Assembly: GCA_017795105.1 (NCBI GenBank)
Contig: CP051247.1
Coordinates: 5,853,001 to 5,917,000 of the forward strand
Length of the DNA: 64,000 bases
Source: Planctomycetaceae bacterium
GTDB taxonomy: Bacteria > Planctomycetota > Planctomycetia > Planctomycetales > Planctomycetaceae
Reading direction: 5' to 3'
The notes below the pieces were generated by a model that had not been told where the DNA came from, made no database searches, and was given only the letters and a program-made list of their open reading frames with translations. Shown in pieces: positions 42,532 through 52,384 of this stretch. The first letter of the stretch is position 1. The number at the start of each line of letters is the position of its first letter. The position numbers and the translations under genes were made by a program.

Positions 42532-42870
42532 ATGATGAAGCGCGCTTGGGGATATTGTGCCTTACTGGCACTTGCTGTATCGGTGATTCCTGGTTGCGGA
42601 GGAGATCCGCCGCCGGCCGACGCCGGAAAGACGGCCGATGAATTGAACGTGACCACAGACAAGGCAGACCTGAAAGCCCGGCTGGAAGAGATGGCGGAAA
42701 GTGGCGTGGCGGGCAGTGCCCTGGCCGGTATGCGGGAGAGCATTGAAAAACTGCAGTCGTCCGATCCAGACCTCGCCAACGAGCTTCTGCCGCTGCTGGA
42801 GCAACTGGAATCGGCCAGCAGCGAGAGTCAGGTCAAATCGACCGCCAGACAAATGGCTGACAAGCTGTAG
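42532..42870 (+). CDS. Small helical lipoprotein downstream of DUF1559
   Basis: A 112-residue lipoprotein. The signal ends in the lipobox-like VIPGC (Cys near residue 23), followed by a Gly-Asp-Pro linker. The remainder (about 35-112) is charged and probably helical ('DLKARLEEMAESG', 'SIEKLQSSDPDLANELLPLLEQLESASSESQVKSTARQMADKL'). No family recognised. A TTGGAG ribosome site precedes ATG 42532. Despite a terminator between them, its position after a DUF1559 gene repeats the order seen at 22661. Confidence 0.72.
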   Translation: MMKRAWGYCALLALAVSVIPGCGGDPPPADAGKTADELNVTTDKADLKARLEEMAESGVAGSALAGMRESIEKLQSSDPDLANELLPLLEQLESASSESQVKSTARQMADKL

Positions 42871-42915
42871 TTGACCGTCAGCTAGGTTGTTTTCGGAGCC
42901 ATTACGACCAGCAGC

Positions 42916-42956
42916 AAAGCAAGCCCGATAGAAGCTCAGTCGATTCGGCTTGCTTT
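42916..42956. terminator. Terminator stem between convergent genes
   Basis: A perfect 10-bp inverted repeat AAAGCAAGCC / GGCTTGCTTT (42916-42925 and 42947-42956). The stem ends in TTT on both strands and lies between the lipoprotein gene (plus) and the ASPIC gene (minus), so it may end both transcripts. Confidence 0.6.
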
Positions 42957-43007
42957 GACTGCGACTCCGAATCGCGACTCCTGTTGCCCGTCGGGAGTCG
43001 TGCCGTC

Positions 43008-44822
43008 CTATTCGGCGGCCGGTTCCTGAATCTCAAGGACCTGATCGACGGAAACATCGCTGAGTTCGGTTGTCCGTCCCGAGGGCCAGTCGACTCTCAA
43101 TCGTTCGATCTTTGTCGCGTCTTCCAGTCCGAAGGTTGCGACGAGTTCCGATTGGGTAAGGTAGCCGCGAGTCGGCATTACCACTCGCTTCTGGATTTGC
43201 CCATCGCTGACGATTTCAATGCGGGCTCCGATCGCCTCCCGGCCCGAAGCGGTGCCGCGAAGTCGGACCCTTAGCCAGTGATGCCCAAGCTGCTGTTGGT
43301 TGCGGAACAGTTCGGGCTCGCCGTTGAGATTGGTCAGTAGGAAGTCGACATCACCATCCGAATCGATGTCAGCGTACGTTGCGCCGCGACCGACGATCGG
43401 GTGGAAGAACTCGTCCCCCAGTTCGGTTTCACTCAACAGCAGATACTCAGTGACACCCTGCTGTCCAGCGTTCCAGAAGAGCTGGGGTTCCTGTTCGTAG
43501 TTCTGGCTCGGGAGCACGCGATTGATTTCATTCTCAAGGTGACCATTGGCTGTGAGCAGATCGAGCCGCCCGTCGAGATCAAGGTCGAGAAATGCTACGC
43601 CGAAGGTCAGCGACAAACGAGTCTGCGGACCGAGTCCGTTGGAGACAGCTTCATCGGTGAAGAAGAGATCACCTTCCGGAGAGACATAAAAGGCGGTCAT
43701 CTCGTTGGAGAAGTTGCCAATCGCGATCGCAGTCGCTTCCGAATTGCGGATCGCACCGATGTCGACCCCCATCGCTCCCCGTGCATTCCCGTCGATATCA
43801 AAGGCGACACCGGTCGACATCCCGATTTCTCGAAACGGTTCCGGGAAGCGGTTCTCGAACAGGAAGTTCGGCACGGTGTCGTTCGCCACGACAATGTCCA
43901 GATCCTGGTCGTTATCGAAGTCGAAGAAGGTCACGCCGAGCGACTTGGCCACGGGGCCATCTGTTGATGGATTTCGCACCCAGAGCCCCGCTTCCTCGGC
44001 GATCTCCCGAAAAGTTCCGTCTCCCTGGTTCTCGAAGAAGAGAGGGAATGTTCCCCCAAACGACTGCGGCCGCCCATAGGCTCGTTCATTGCCGACCAGC
44101 TTGAAGCTCTGGGATTCATCGTACTCCCGCGACCAGACAACGTAGTTGCAGACGAACAGGTCGAGATCGCCATCGCGGTCGTAGTCGAACCAGCCGCAAC
44201 TCGTCCCCCAGTCATCTTCGCCCCCGGCCACGCCGGCCGCAGCGGTCACATCCTCGAACTTTCCCGCGCCGAGATTCCGGAACAGAAAGTTCGGGCCGAC
44301 GGACGTCAGATACACATCGGTCAGGCCGTCTCCATCGTAATCCCCGAAAGCGCACCCCATGCCATAGGCCGTGATATCGAGGCCGGAACCAGCCGAGATG
44401 TCGGTAAACTGTCCGGTTCCGTCGTTCTCATAGAGAGCGGACGTCGCCGGGGCCGCTTCGTTGTCATCGCCGGGCCAGTGCCGCGAGTTGACGAGCAGAA
44501 GGTCCTGATCGCCATCGTTGTCGAAATCGAAGAAGCCGCCCCCGCCGCCCATGGTTTCGGGAAGAAGCTTCGCACCGTTCGCCCCGCTGACGTGACGGAA
44601 GTCGATGCCGGCTGCTCGCGAAATCTCATTCAGCGGAATGCTCGGCAGTTCGACGTCGCTTCGCTGACGCGTGGCTGCGGTGCGGATCGTCTGCTCAACG
44701 ACCTGGGGTTCCGGACGAAAGTAATAGGAGCCGAGAACGGCAACAGTCGCCAGTGAGGCCAGCACGATCAGTCCAATGGCTGACCAGCGGAAAGCCTGAC
44801 GGAGAGGAGTCGGTCTATTCAT
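43008..44822 (-). CDS. FG-GAP/ASPIC-UnbV (CRTAC1-type) protein, membrane anchored
   Basis: A 604-residue protein with an uncleaved-looking N-terminal helix (about residues 12-32) and an exported body. FG-GAP calcium loops recur (DFDNDGDQD, DYDGDGLTD, DYDRDGDLD, DFDNDQDLD, DLDLDGRLD, DIDSDGDVD), followed by an ASPIC/UnbV domain at about 505-595 ('LRVRLRGTASGREAIGARIEI', 'RGYLTQSELVATFGL', 'LRVDWPSG'). ATG 44822 is preferred to a TTG at 44831. The pentaheme cytochrome gene ends only 10 bases upstream, so they form one operon and may act together. Confidence 0.88.
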   Translation of the reverse strand: MNRPTPLRQAFRWSAIGLIVLASLATVAVLGSYYFRPEPQVVEQTIRTAATRQRSDVELPSIPLNEISRAAGIDFRHVSGANGAKLLPETMGGGGGFFDFDNDGDQDLLLVNSRHWPGDDNEAAPATSALYENDGTGQFTDISAGSGLDITAYGMGCAFGDYDGDGLTDVYLTSVGPNFLFRNLGAGKFEDVTAAAGVAGGEDDWGTSCGWFDYDRDGDLDLFVCNYVVWSREYDESQSFKLVGNERAYGRPQSFGGTFPLFFENQGDGTFREIAEEAGLWVRNPSTDGPVAKSLGVTFFDFDNDQDLDIVVANDTVPNFLFENRFPEPFREIGMSTGVAFDIDGNARGAMGVDIGAIRNSEATAIAIGNFSNEMTAFYVSPEGDLFFTDEAVSNGLGPQTRLSLTFGVAFLDLDLDGRLDLLTANGHLENEINRVLPSQNYEQEPQLFWNAGQQGVTEYLLLSETELGDEFFHPIVGRGATYADIDSDGDVDFLLTNLNGEPELFRNQQQLGHHWLRVRLRGTASGREAIGARIEIVSDGQIQKRVVMPTRGYLTQSELVATFGLEDATKIERLRVDWPSGRTTELSDVSVDQVLEIQEPAAE

Positions 44823-44832
44823 GAACGGCAAG

Positions 44833-47652
44833 TCAATCGGTTTCGGTAGGAGCGCGGAGTGGGTAGATGGTCACCGGGTCAGCGGCCAGATCAGCCAGCG
44901 GATACTTCTCCCGGGCCAGTCGGACGGCTCGGTCCTGAGCGTTGTAGTCCGGCAGGTATCGCTGATGCAATTGCTGGTGATGTTCGCTCAGCTCGTCCTC
45001 GCCAAGAGCTCTGTAGATGAGAGACAAATTGTAATGCGCCTGCAGATGCTCGGAATCTTCCTCGAGAACCTTCAAAAACTCATCGCGGGCCTGTTCGAGG
45101 GCCGCCTGTGCGTTCTGAGCATCTCCCTGAGCCTTCGCCCTGCGGGACTGGTCGAAGAGAACCGACCCCAGATCGGCTCGCACCAGATAATCGCGTGAGA
45201 AATCGAAGTTCCGACGCTGGGTTTCGGCGGTCACGTCAGTCAGCACCGAACGGAAGGCCTCCTCTGCTTCATCGAGCTCGCCCTGTTCCTGGCTGATAAT
45301 TCCGGCCAGATAGTTCACGGTCCAGGGATTGGGTTTCGATTGTTCGCTGCTTTGCTCGATCGCTCGCTGCAGCGCTTCGCCTGCTTCGTCGAGCCGACCT
45401 TCGCGGTAATAGACGCGGGCCAGATTCACGGGGCCGTCGGTGTAGCCGAGTTTTTCCACTTCGAGAAACGCCTGTTCGGCCTGGCGGAGTTCTGCTTTGC
45501 CCTTCAGGAATGCGCCAATGCCGTAGTCATTCCATCGCTGCCACAGCGGATAGGGGGAGGGGACTTCGGGAGTCTCTGCAGACGCAGCCTCTTCCGCAGT
45601 CCCAAGCGGCAATGTCAGAGTGTCTACGGCCATCACGGTGATTGGCAACTGATTCCGATAAGGACCTTCGCCATCGTCTCCGCGGAGTGGCTTCCCGATC
45701 TGTCGCGAATGTTCGGCTACGAACTCCATGTATTCCGAGTCAAACTTTCGATACAGCACGCGGGCTCGAAGCTGGATTTCGCCACTGAGTTCCGGCGGCA
45801 CATTCAGTGCGTAGTGGACCGACTGGCCCGCTCCCGGAGGAATCTGATGGTCATAGACCTTCACGAAAATATCCTGCGTATTGCGGCGGGCGATGCGATT
45901 GCCGTGTCGGTCGATGACGAAGGCGTTGATGAAATGCGACTCCGGATCGACTGTTCCATCTTCCCTGATCGCACCGCTGTGGACGATCACGTTGTCCTCG
46001 TGCTGAACTTCGACCTCCAGCCAGAGTTCGTTGGAATCGGTCGTTCCCTGCGTCAGGTGATGCCCGAGTGTCAGCGTGCGAACGACGACTTCGAGCAGAT
46101 AGTCCTGCCCCGGAACAACAACCGGGATCGTTGGCCGCAGGGGTGCGTGCAACTTCCCGTCGACCTGATGCCCTTCCCGCAAACCGAACAGGTCGACCCG
46201 GACGGTCTTCTCGAGAAACTCCTGGTGTGCACGGATCGTCTCTTCGTCGTTTCGCAGCCAGGCGATCGCGGTATTCGCGGCGAGGAAGAGATGGTCATGA
46301 ACGGCTAGTGGCCCGTCGGGCTCGAGCTGCCGAGCCGCGACGTCATTCGAGGTCTGGGACGGCATGTGGCAACCGTTGCAGTTCTTCTGGGCAACCGGCG
46401 GATAATAGAAGCTGCGGGAACCATGTCCCGAGACGCCGCTAAGCAGATAGCTGTCGTAGTGATTCTGTCCTCGCAGGAAGTCCTTGTAGTGGTTCAATTC
46501 TTTGGGGAGCGACACCTTATGACAGGTCGAACAGAATTCAGCCGTCTTATGAAACGGTTTAAGATACGTCTGCTTGTGCAGGGCCGGCTTGGCTTTGATC
46601 AACTGACGGCTGATCCAGCGGAGAGTCGCGAAACTGCTGTCGGTAAACGGATACTGTTCCGGTTCGTGCAGAGTGTAATCGCCGTTTCCTTCGGTCGAAT
46701 CGACATGGCTCATTGCATGACAGACGGTGCAGGTGATTCCTGCCTGACCGGTTTCGTCGCGAACCATGTCGAACTCCGGATCGGCCAGGCGACCGGAGAA
46801 GAGCGGGACAGGATCGTGGCAGCCGGCACACCAGTTCATTGCCTGTGTATGACCGTCTCGCGTGAGAAGGATATCCTTCGTTTCGGAGATCGATGCCAGG
46901 TAAGCCGGGTTGTTGAAGGAGCTGAACTTGTGAACGCTGTCTGACCAGCGGGCGTGAACATCGGGATGGCATTCCACGCAGAATTTGTCATTCATGAGGA
47001 CGTCGGGGGCGATGTGATCTCCCGTTGCCGACTTGGCCAGCGAAGGACCGAACTGCTTGTCGGCCTCGTCCAGATTCGCCTGGGTGGCTGCAAGAGGCAC
47101 GGTCTTCGGCTTCTGGGACTGGACCTGATGGGCCCCCAGGAATCCGGCGAAAACCGCCGCAGTCGCTGCCCAGAATTGCCCCGCTTTCTTCCAGTTAATT
47201 CGTCGGCCGGCGACACGATGCAACCAGAACATCCAGACGGCCACGAACGGCGTCACGACGTGGAGCCAGTAGGTGATCTGTCGAGCCTGCGGTTGATTCA
47301 GCTCGGCGATTCCGACCAGTCGCACGAGCAGAATACCAGTGATCGTCAGCACTGCCAGGATGACCCCCAGTCCGATTCCCAGCTGTCGCGCAGCCGGATT
47401 CGGAAAGCGGTACGAAAGGCGGTAGTGCCATGCGATAAAAACCGCCATCGCCGCCGCGAAAAAGATTCCGACGACAATGTGCAGGAGAAACATCACATAA
47501 TAGAACCAGGACTGCAGAGCTGCTCCAGTCCAGTATTCCACCGAAGTGACTGTCCACAGATAGCCCGAGTTGGCGATTAGAAATAGCGTCAGAAGACCGA
47601 TCGCGAAATAGACGGGGCGCAGTTTGCTACTGATGACCGGACTGTTTCTCAC
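44833..47652 (-). CDS. Membrane pentaheme cytochrome c fused to TPR repeats
   Basis: A 939-residue fusion. Residues 12-175 hold four or five membrane helices with several histidines (His58, His76, His131, His145), resembling a small b-type cytochrome or b561-like anchor. Residues 220-430 contain five CxxCH heme c sites, at 225, 275, 308, 374 and 425, in a cytochrome c-554/NrfB-like arrangement. Residues 430-690 are beta-rich without a recognised family, and 700-920 are TPR repeats ('GPVNLARVYYREGRLDEAGEALQRAIEQS'). It starts with GTG 47652 behind an AGGTG site. The likely role is moving electrons across or outside the inner membrane; donor and acceptor are unknown. Operon with the ASPIC gene. 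Confidence 0.85.
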   Translation of the reverse strand: MRNSPVISSKLRPVYFAIGLLTLFLIANSGYLWTVTSVEYWTGAALQSWFYYVMFLLHIVVGIFFAAAMAVFIAWHYRLSYRFPNPAARQLGIGLGVILAVLTITGILLVRLVGIAELNQPQARQITYWLHVVTPFVAVWMFWLHRVAGRRINWKKAGQFWAATAAVFAGFLGAHQVQSQKPKTVPLAATQANLDEADKQFGPSLAKSATGDHIAPDVLMNDKFCVECHPDVHARWSDSVHKFSSFNNPAYLASISETKDILLTRDGHTQAMNWCAGCHDPVPLFSGRLADPEFDMVRDETGQAGITCTVCHAMSHVDSTEGNGDYTLHEPEQYPFTDSSFATLRWISRQLIKAKPALHKQTYLKPFHKTAEFCSTCHKVSLPKELNHYKDFLRGQNHYDSYLLSGVSGHGSRSFYYPPVAQKNCNGCHMPSQTSNDVAARQLEPDGPLAVHDHLFLAANTAIAWLRNDEETIRAHQEFLEKTVRVDLFGLREGHQVDGKLHAPLRPTIPVVVPGQDYLLEVVVRTLTLGHHLTQGTTDSNELWLEVEVQHEDNVIVHSGAIREDGTVDPESHFINAFVIDRHGNRIARRNTQDIFVKVYDHQIPPGAGQSVHYALNVPPELSGEIQLRARVLYRKFDSEYMEFVAEHSRQIGKPLRGDDGEGPYRNQLPITVMAVDTLTLPLGTAEEAASAETPEVPSPYPLWQRWNDYGIGAFLKGKAELRQAEQAFLEVEKLGYTDGPVNLARVYYREGRLDEAGEALQRAIEQSSEQSKPNPWTVNYLAGIISQEQGELDEAEEAFRSVLTDVTAETQRRNFDFSRDYLVRADLGSVLFDQSRRAKAQGDAQNAQAALEQARDEFLKVLEEDSEHLQAHYNLSLIYRALGEDELSEHHQQLHQRYLPDYNAQDRAVRLAREKYPLADLAADPVTIYPLRAPTETD

Positions 47653-47724
47653 TCAAAGCACCTGTTGATCTAGAGCTGCCATGAATCGCAGTGATGAACC
47701 GACAATGACCGGGCGAATGCCCGC

Positions 47725-47738
47725 AATGTGTACACATT
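47725..47738. promoter_or_regulatory. 14-bp perfect palindrome in divergent promoter region
   Basis: AATGTGTACACATT lies in the 197-base gap between the divergent cytochrome (minus) and TPR/FG-GAP (plus) genes. A second small inverted repeat CGGGC-GAAT-GCCCG is next to it. Position and symmetry suit a shared operator for a dimeric regulator. Confidence 0.45.
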
Positions 47739-47849
47739 CTGGCTGTTTGATCACGAATCGTCTACCTTTTACCGTCGCGCTTTGCCGATTGCGGCCTAAG
47801 TTCGGATCTCCTGTCTTTTATTGCGCTCGTCAGAAATTATTCCACTGAA

Positions 47850-50800
47850 ATGCAGAAGTCACTCATCGTTGCCGCTCTGGTCCTGCTTGTATTGATCATC
47901 GTCTGGTTCGCGTTCATCCAGAACCGCGACGGAGGAAAGCCTGGCGAGCCAGCCGAGCCACTGACGGTCGAAGAAATCGCGACCGGACGAAATCGCAGCC
48001 TGGCGCTAATGGAGAATCAGACGCCCCGTGAATCGTTGCCGATTCTCGAAGAACTGCTGGAACGTGCTCCCGAGCACGCCAGCTTTGCCCGGCAGAATTT
48101 GCTCGTCGCGATTGCCCTCGCACTTGAACTGGAGAACGCCGAAGCCGATCCGCAGCCGTTTCAGGATCTGTTCGAGCGAGCGGAAACGGTTTTGAAGAAT
48201 GCCTCCCCCGAGGGACCGGATGAAGCGGAAGTCGCGATTCTTCGAAGTCGCATCGCCCGGATCGAGGGGGATCTGAATACGATGGTGGTGGCCGCCCGGA
48301 AGGCGACGGAGCTTGCCCCCGATGCGCCGGCGAACTGGTACGAGCTCTATCTTGCCCTCAAGCAGATTCCCTCCGCAACGAATGATGATGTTCTTGAGGC
48401 ATTGGCTCACTGCTGTGAAGCGGCTCCCGAGAATGTCTGGGCGTTGTCGGAGTACTTGACCGAACTGAGTCAGGTCAAGAGTCCGGAAGTCATTGAAGTT
48501 ATTCAACGGCTGCAGGCCGTGCTCGGGCCTTTCGCCCCGGCGATGCAGCAGCGATCCCGGGTCGATGTCGTCAAGACGCTGGCCGAAACCGAACAGGCGG
48601 CCCGCGAGGGGAACTGGAGCCTTGTTACCAGAAACTCCCGTCTGTTGATCAACGTCTTGCGGCCGGAAGATATTGCTCAGAGTGACCGGGCTGTACTCGT
48701 GCCCAATACGCTTGAGTTCGTCAGCACCGAGATGCCGGATGATTTTGCTCGGGAGCTTCACTCGCATTTGCGCTCCGCAGAACGATTAGATCTGGAGTTC
48801 ACGCCGCAGGACTTCGCGCTGCCCGAGTTGAGCGGGAATGTCCTTCAGTGCGAAGTGGCCGACATGAATCTCGATGGCCGTTTCGAGCTGATCGTTCTGA
48901 CAGAAGAAATGTTCGTGGTTTACGAGAACAAAGAGCCGGAATGGTCAGTGCTCCTTTCTGAACCGATTGCCGATGGACATTCCAGATTCATTCTGGCCGA
49001 TCTCGATCAGGACGCCGATGCGACCGAGACACCGACCGTGGAAGGGGCTCCGTGTGGGATGGCCGACCTCGATGTGGTTCTCTTCGGAGGGCAGGGGGCG
49101 AAGATTCTGGAGAACCAGCTTCGCACAGCCGGTCAGCTGGTATCGCACGAGTTGGAAGTCGACGGGGATGTCGAATTCATAACACCTGGAGACTTTGATC
49201 TGGATGGTGACCTGGATCTTCTTGTCGGCAATGGCAGCGAACTCCGGTTGCTGGCCAATTATCAGCAATTCAGTTTTGAGGATATCTCGAATCGGTCGGC
49301 CTTCCCGGAGGGCATCGAATGGCGGAAGGCCATTGCCGTCGACCTCGATCGCGATATTGATCTGGATGCCGTGCTCATTGCGTCAGATCAGATTGGATAT
49401 CTCGAGAACCTTCGGCACGGCGAGTTGCGCTGGCACGCGCTCGATCTTGGCCTCGCGGCTGGTTCAACGATTAGCGATGTTGCCGTCGCCGAGCTGAATG
49501 CCGATGCCCGCTGGGATCTGCTGGTTGCAGTCGATGGCGAAGTCCGGGCATCTCTCAGCGAATTCGCGATGCCGGGGCGAGTGGCGATGAAACCGGCTGT
49601 CCCAACGGGGGCCAATGGCGACCAATTCGCTCTATGTGATGGTGATAATGATGGCTGGCAGGATCTCGTTGTACAGGGCGCCGGCGGAACGAACAGGAGC
49701 TTTCTTCGTCGCAGCGGAGAGGTTGAATTCTCGGACGAAGATGGACTTTCGGAGAATGATCTCCAGACGGGGGGAATGCTCGTCGAAGATGTCGACCAGG
49801 ATGGGGACCTCGATCTCGTTAGCTGGTCGAACGACTCGGTTCGATGGCATGACAATCTTCATGGCAACGAGAACGGGTATTTGAAGATCACGCTACTCGG
49901 ACAACAGGTCAAAGGCGAGCAGGCGTCTGCCTCGGGCCGCGTCAATCAGTATGGATGGGGAAGTCTGCTGGAGTTGAAAGCGGGGACTGTTTATCAGGCC
50001 CAGGTGGCGAGCCGGCCGACATCGCACTTTGGACTGGGAGATCTCGACGATGCTGACGTGCTTCGCGTCGTCTGGACGAACGGAATCCCTCAAAACGTGA
50101 TCGAGCCGCAGCGGAACAGTATCCTCTGCGAAGAGCTCAAACTGAAGGGCTCGTGTCCTTACCTCTACACATGGACCGGCGATGGTTACGAGTTCTACAC
50201 CGATCTGCTCTGGGCCGCCCCGGTCGGCCTGCAGTTCGCCGAAGGCGTTCTTGCTCCGACGCGACCGTGGGAGTATCTGCTCATCGAAGGCGATCGTCTT
50301 CAGGTCAAGGACGGTACTTACCGACTGCAGATTACCGAAGAGCTTTGGGAAGCGGCGTATTTCGATCAGGTGGAGCTGATCGCCGTCGATCACCCGGCCG
50401 AGATCGAGGTCTACTCGAACGAAAAAGTTGCGTCGAGTATCGTGCCCGAATTCAAAGTTCACACCGTGCGAAACCCGCGTTCGATTGCGGCAGCGACTGA
50501 CTCGCACGGGCGGGACGTGCTGTCTCAGATTGAAGCTCGGGACGAAGTTTATACGCGGCTGTTCGACTTCAAGCATTATCAGGGCGTGACGAATGAGCAT
50601 TTCCTGGAGCTCGATCTCGGCGACGTCGACCACGACCAGGCGATCAAACTGTTTTTGACCGGATGGGTGTACCCGTCGGATACATCGATCAATGTGGCGC
50701 TCGGACAGAATCCCGAGGCTCCCTCCGGTCGTCCGCCGTTTCTGCAGGTTCAGGATGAAACCGGGAGCTGGGTGACGGTCAACCCGAGTATGGGATTCCC

Positions 50801-51452
50801 GGGAGGAAAGACGAAAACGATCGTTGTCGATCTGACGGGAGCGTTCCGTGGACCGTCGTCAAAGGTGCGGATCGCAACCAGCATGGAAGTCTACTGGGAC
50901 CACGTCTTCTTTACGGCTGGAGAGACGGAACATGAAGAGTCCTTGAAGTTGCAGCCGCTGCAGCTTCTCTCGGCCGATCTCCATTATCGCGGCTGCTCTC
51001 GGCTCATTCGGCATTCGGGAAATGGCCCCGAACGGTTTGACTACAATGATGTCATCACGACTCCCCTCTGGCCCGCGATGACGGGGCCTTTCACGACCTA
51101 CGGAGACGTCGCCGAACTGATCCGTGGAGAAGACGATACTTCAGTCGTGATGGGGGCAGGGGATGAAATGACCGTCGTGTTCGCCGCTCCGGAGAAACCG
51201 CTTCCTGAAGGCTGGAGACGCGACTTTATCCTGCATAACGTCGGCTACGATAAGGATGCCGATCTGAATACCATCTATGGTCGCACCAGCGAGCCATTCC
51301 CGACACGCGACAATCCGATCAACCCGTTGACGGACAGCGAAGAATCGGCCTCACGGCAGAGCGGGGCTCTCCAGAACCGCCTCTTCCCTCAACGACGGTT
51401 CTGGTCGGATATTCTTCTTTATTCGGCCGGGGAGTCTGCAAACAGCGACTGA
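47850..51452 (+). CDS. Large membrane-anchored TPR/FG-GAP/ASPIC protein
   Basis: A 1200-residue protein with one N-terminal helix (residues 5-24). Residues 35-320 are TPR-like helices; 325-690 are FG-GAP/VCBS propeller repeats (DMNLDGRFE, DFDLDGDLD, DLDRDIDLD, DGDNDGWQD, DVDQDGDLD); 690-770 are ASPIC/UnbV-like ('SGRVNQYGWGSLLELKAGTVYQAQ', 'LRVVWTNG'). Residues 780-1190 form an extra C-terminal region starting CPYLYTWTGDGYEFYTDLLW, rich in beta strands, of unknown function. It diverges from the pentaheme operon across a palindrome-bearing promoter region, so the two sides are probably co-regulated. Its 3' end overlaps the convergent NHL gene by 34 bases. Confidence 0.83.
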   Translation: MQKSLIVAALVLLVLIIVWFAFIQNRDGGKPGEPAEPLTVEEIATGRNRSLALMENQTPRESLPILEELLERAPEHASFARQNLLVAIALALELENAEADPQPFQDLFERAETVLKNASPEGPDEAEVAILRSRIARIEGDLNTMVVAARKATELAPDAPANWYELYLALKQIPSATNDDVLEALAHCCEAAPENVWALSEYLTELSQVKSPEVIEVIQRLQAVLGPFAPAMQQRSRVDVVKTLAETEQAAREGNWSLVTRNSRLLINVLRPEDIAQSDRAVLVPNTLEFVSTEMPDDFARELHSHLRSAERLDLEFTPQDFALPELSGNVLQCEVADMNLDGRFELIVLTEEMFVVYENKEPEWSVLLSEPIADGHSRFILADLDQDADATETPTVEGAPCGMADLDVVLFGGQGAKILENQLRTAGQLVSHELEVDGDVEFITPGDFDLDGDLDLLVGNGSELRLLANYQQFSFEDISNRSAFPEGIEWRKAIAVDLDRDIDLDAVLIASDQIGYLENLRHGELRWHALDLGLAAGSTISDVAVAELNADARWDLLVAVDGEVRASLSEFAMPGRVAMKPAVPTGANGDQFALCDGDNDGWQDLVVQGAGGTNRSFLRRSGEVEFSDEDGLSENDLQTGGMLVEDVDQDGDLDLVSWSNDSVRWHDNLHGNENGYLKITLLGQQVKGEQASASGRVNQYGWGSLLELKAGTVYQAQVASRPTSHFGLGDLDDADVLRVVWTNGIPQNVIEPQRNSILCEELKLKGSCPYLYTWTGDGYEFYTDLLWAAPVGLQFAEGVLAPTRPWEYLLIEGDRLQVKDGTYRLQITEELWEAAYFDQVELIAVDHPAEIEVYSNEKVASSIVPEFKVHTVRNPRSIAAATDSHGRDVLSQIEARDEVYTRLFDFKHYQGVTNEHFLELDLGDVDHDQAIKLFLTGWVYPSDTSINVALGQNPEAPSGRPPFLQVQDETGSWVTVNPSMGFPGGKTKTIVVDLTGAFRGPSSKVRIATSMEVYWDHVFFTAGETEHEESLKLQPLQLLSADLHYRGCSRLIRHSGNGPERFDYNDVITTPLWPAMTGPFTTYGDVAELIRGEDDTSVVMGAGDEMTVVFAAPEKPLPEGWRRDFILHNVGYDKDADLNTIYGRTSEPFPTRDNPINPLTDSEESASRQSGALQNRLFPQRRFWSDILLYSAGESANSD

Positions 51453-52258
51453 ATCTTGCCCTCAGCAGAGATGACGAACACGTCTCTCGCCCGTGGATCG
51501 GCCACGAAGAATTGCTCGCCATCGGTGCAAATTCCGACGGGGCGTACGAGTGGTTCACCGGAAACAAACACCTCGGGAACGCTTCCCGCTTCGGTGCCGC
51601 ACTTCCAGACGGTCGAGGCGTAGTTATCGGTGATGTAGAGAGTGTCGTTCAGCACAGCCAGCTGATGGGCGAACTGAAACGGCTCTCCTTCGATCAGCCG
51701 CGAGACTTCCCCACCGGCGTTGATCCGGCCGAGCGGGAGTTGTGTGTTTCCAACGAAGAACAGCGAATCCTCTCCTGCGGTTGTCAGTCCGCGAACGATG
51801 AGGTTCCTGGCCATCGCTTCCGGCTTCCCCCCTTTGGCCGGAATACGGACAATCTGTCGATACTCCAGATCGGCGGCGTACAGCGTGTTCTCCTGAATCG
51901 CGAGGTCGACCGGGACGCCGATTTTTCCACCGGTCAGTGGAATGATTTCGTCCGGTCCGTCGACTCGATAGATCTCGCGCGTGGCGGAGTCTCCGGCGAA
52001 GAGGCGGCCTTCGTCATCAACAGCGAGACAACGAACAGCGTTGAGGGGAGTCCTGAGCTTCTGCTCGGCTTTGAAGACGACTGAGAGCGTCTTGTCCTGA
52101 TACTTCCAGATGCCCGGAAGTCGGAGATCGGCAATAAATACGCTTCCGTCCTCCGAGACCGCGACATCAATCGGATATTTAAGTTCCTGACCGTTTACCG
52201 AAGCGACAGTGCATGCGAGGTGAATCGAGAACAGAATGGATAGCAACAAGGTTTTCAT
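51419..52258 (-). CDS. Exported NHL-type beta-propeller protein
   Basis: A 279-residue protein with a signal peptide (about residues 1-23). The body is made of five or six NHL-like repeats of the kind 'YPIDVAVSEDGSVFIADLRLPGIWKY', 'RCLAVDDEGRLFAGDSATREIYRV', 'VPVDLAIQENTLYAADLEYRQIVRI', 'RPVGICTDGEQFFVADPRARDVFVI'. No catalytic residues are evident; a binding role is likely. The last 34 bases overlap, in antisense, the end of the large FG-GAP gene. Confidence 0.82.
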   Translation of the reverse strand: MKTLLLSILFSIHLACTVASVNGQELKYPIDVAVSEDGSVFIADLRLPGIWKYQDKTLSVVFKAEQKLRTPLNAVRCLAVDDEGRLFAGDSATREIYRVDGPDEIIPLTGGKIGVPVDLAIQENTLYAADLEYRQIVRIPAKGGKPEAMARNLIVRGLTTAGEDSLFFVGNTQLPLGRINAGGEVSRLIEGEPFQFAHQLAVLNDTLYITDNYASTVWKCGTEAGSVPEVFVSGEPLVRPVGICTDGEQFFVADPRARDVFVISAEGKIQSLFADSPAE

Positions 52259-52384
52259 GGATGGGAATCTTCAGCCGACGCAAACGAAATAGATGATGAT
52301 CTGAGAGAAGAGTGTAATGGCTGCAAGCCGTTCGGTTAACTCTGCTCGCGTTCTCGGTAGAATCTGAAGGAGGAGGATTGAGCG

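Noticed and set aside
45340..46308. 322-codon plus-strand ORF opposite the pentaheme-TPR gene
   Set aside because: Minus strand carries five heme motifs; this frame has no domain.
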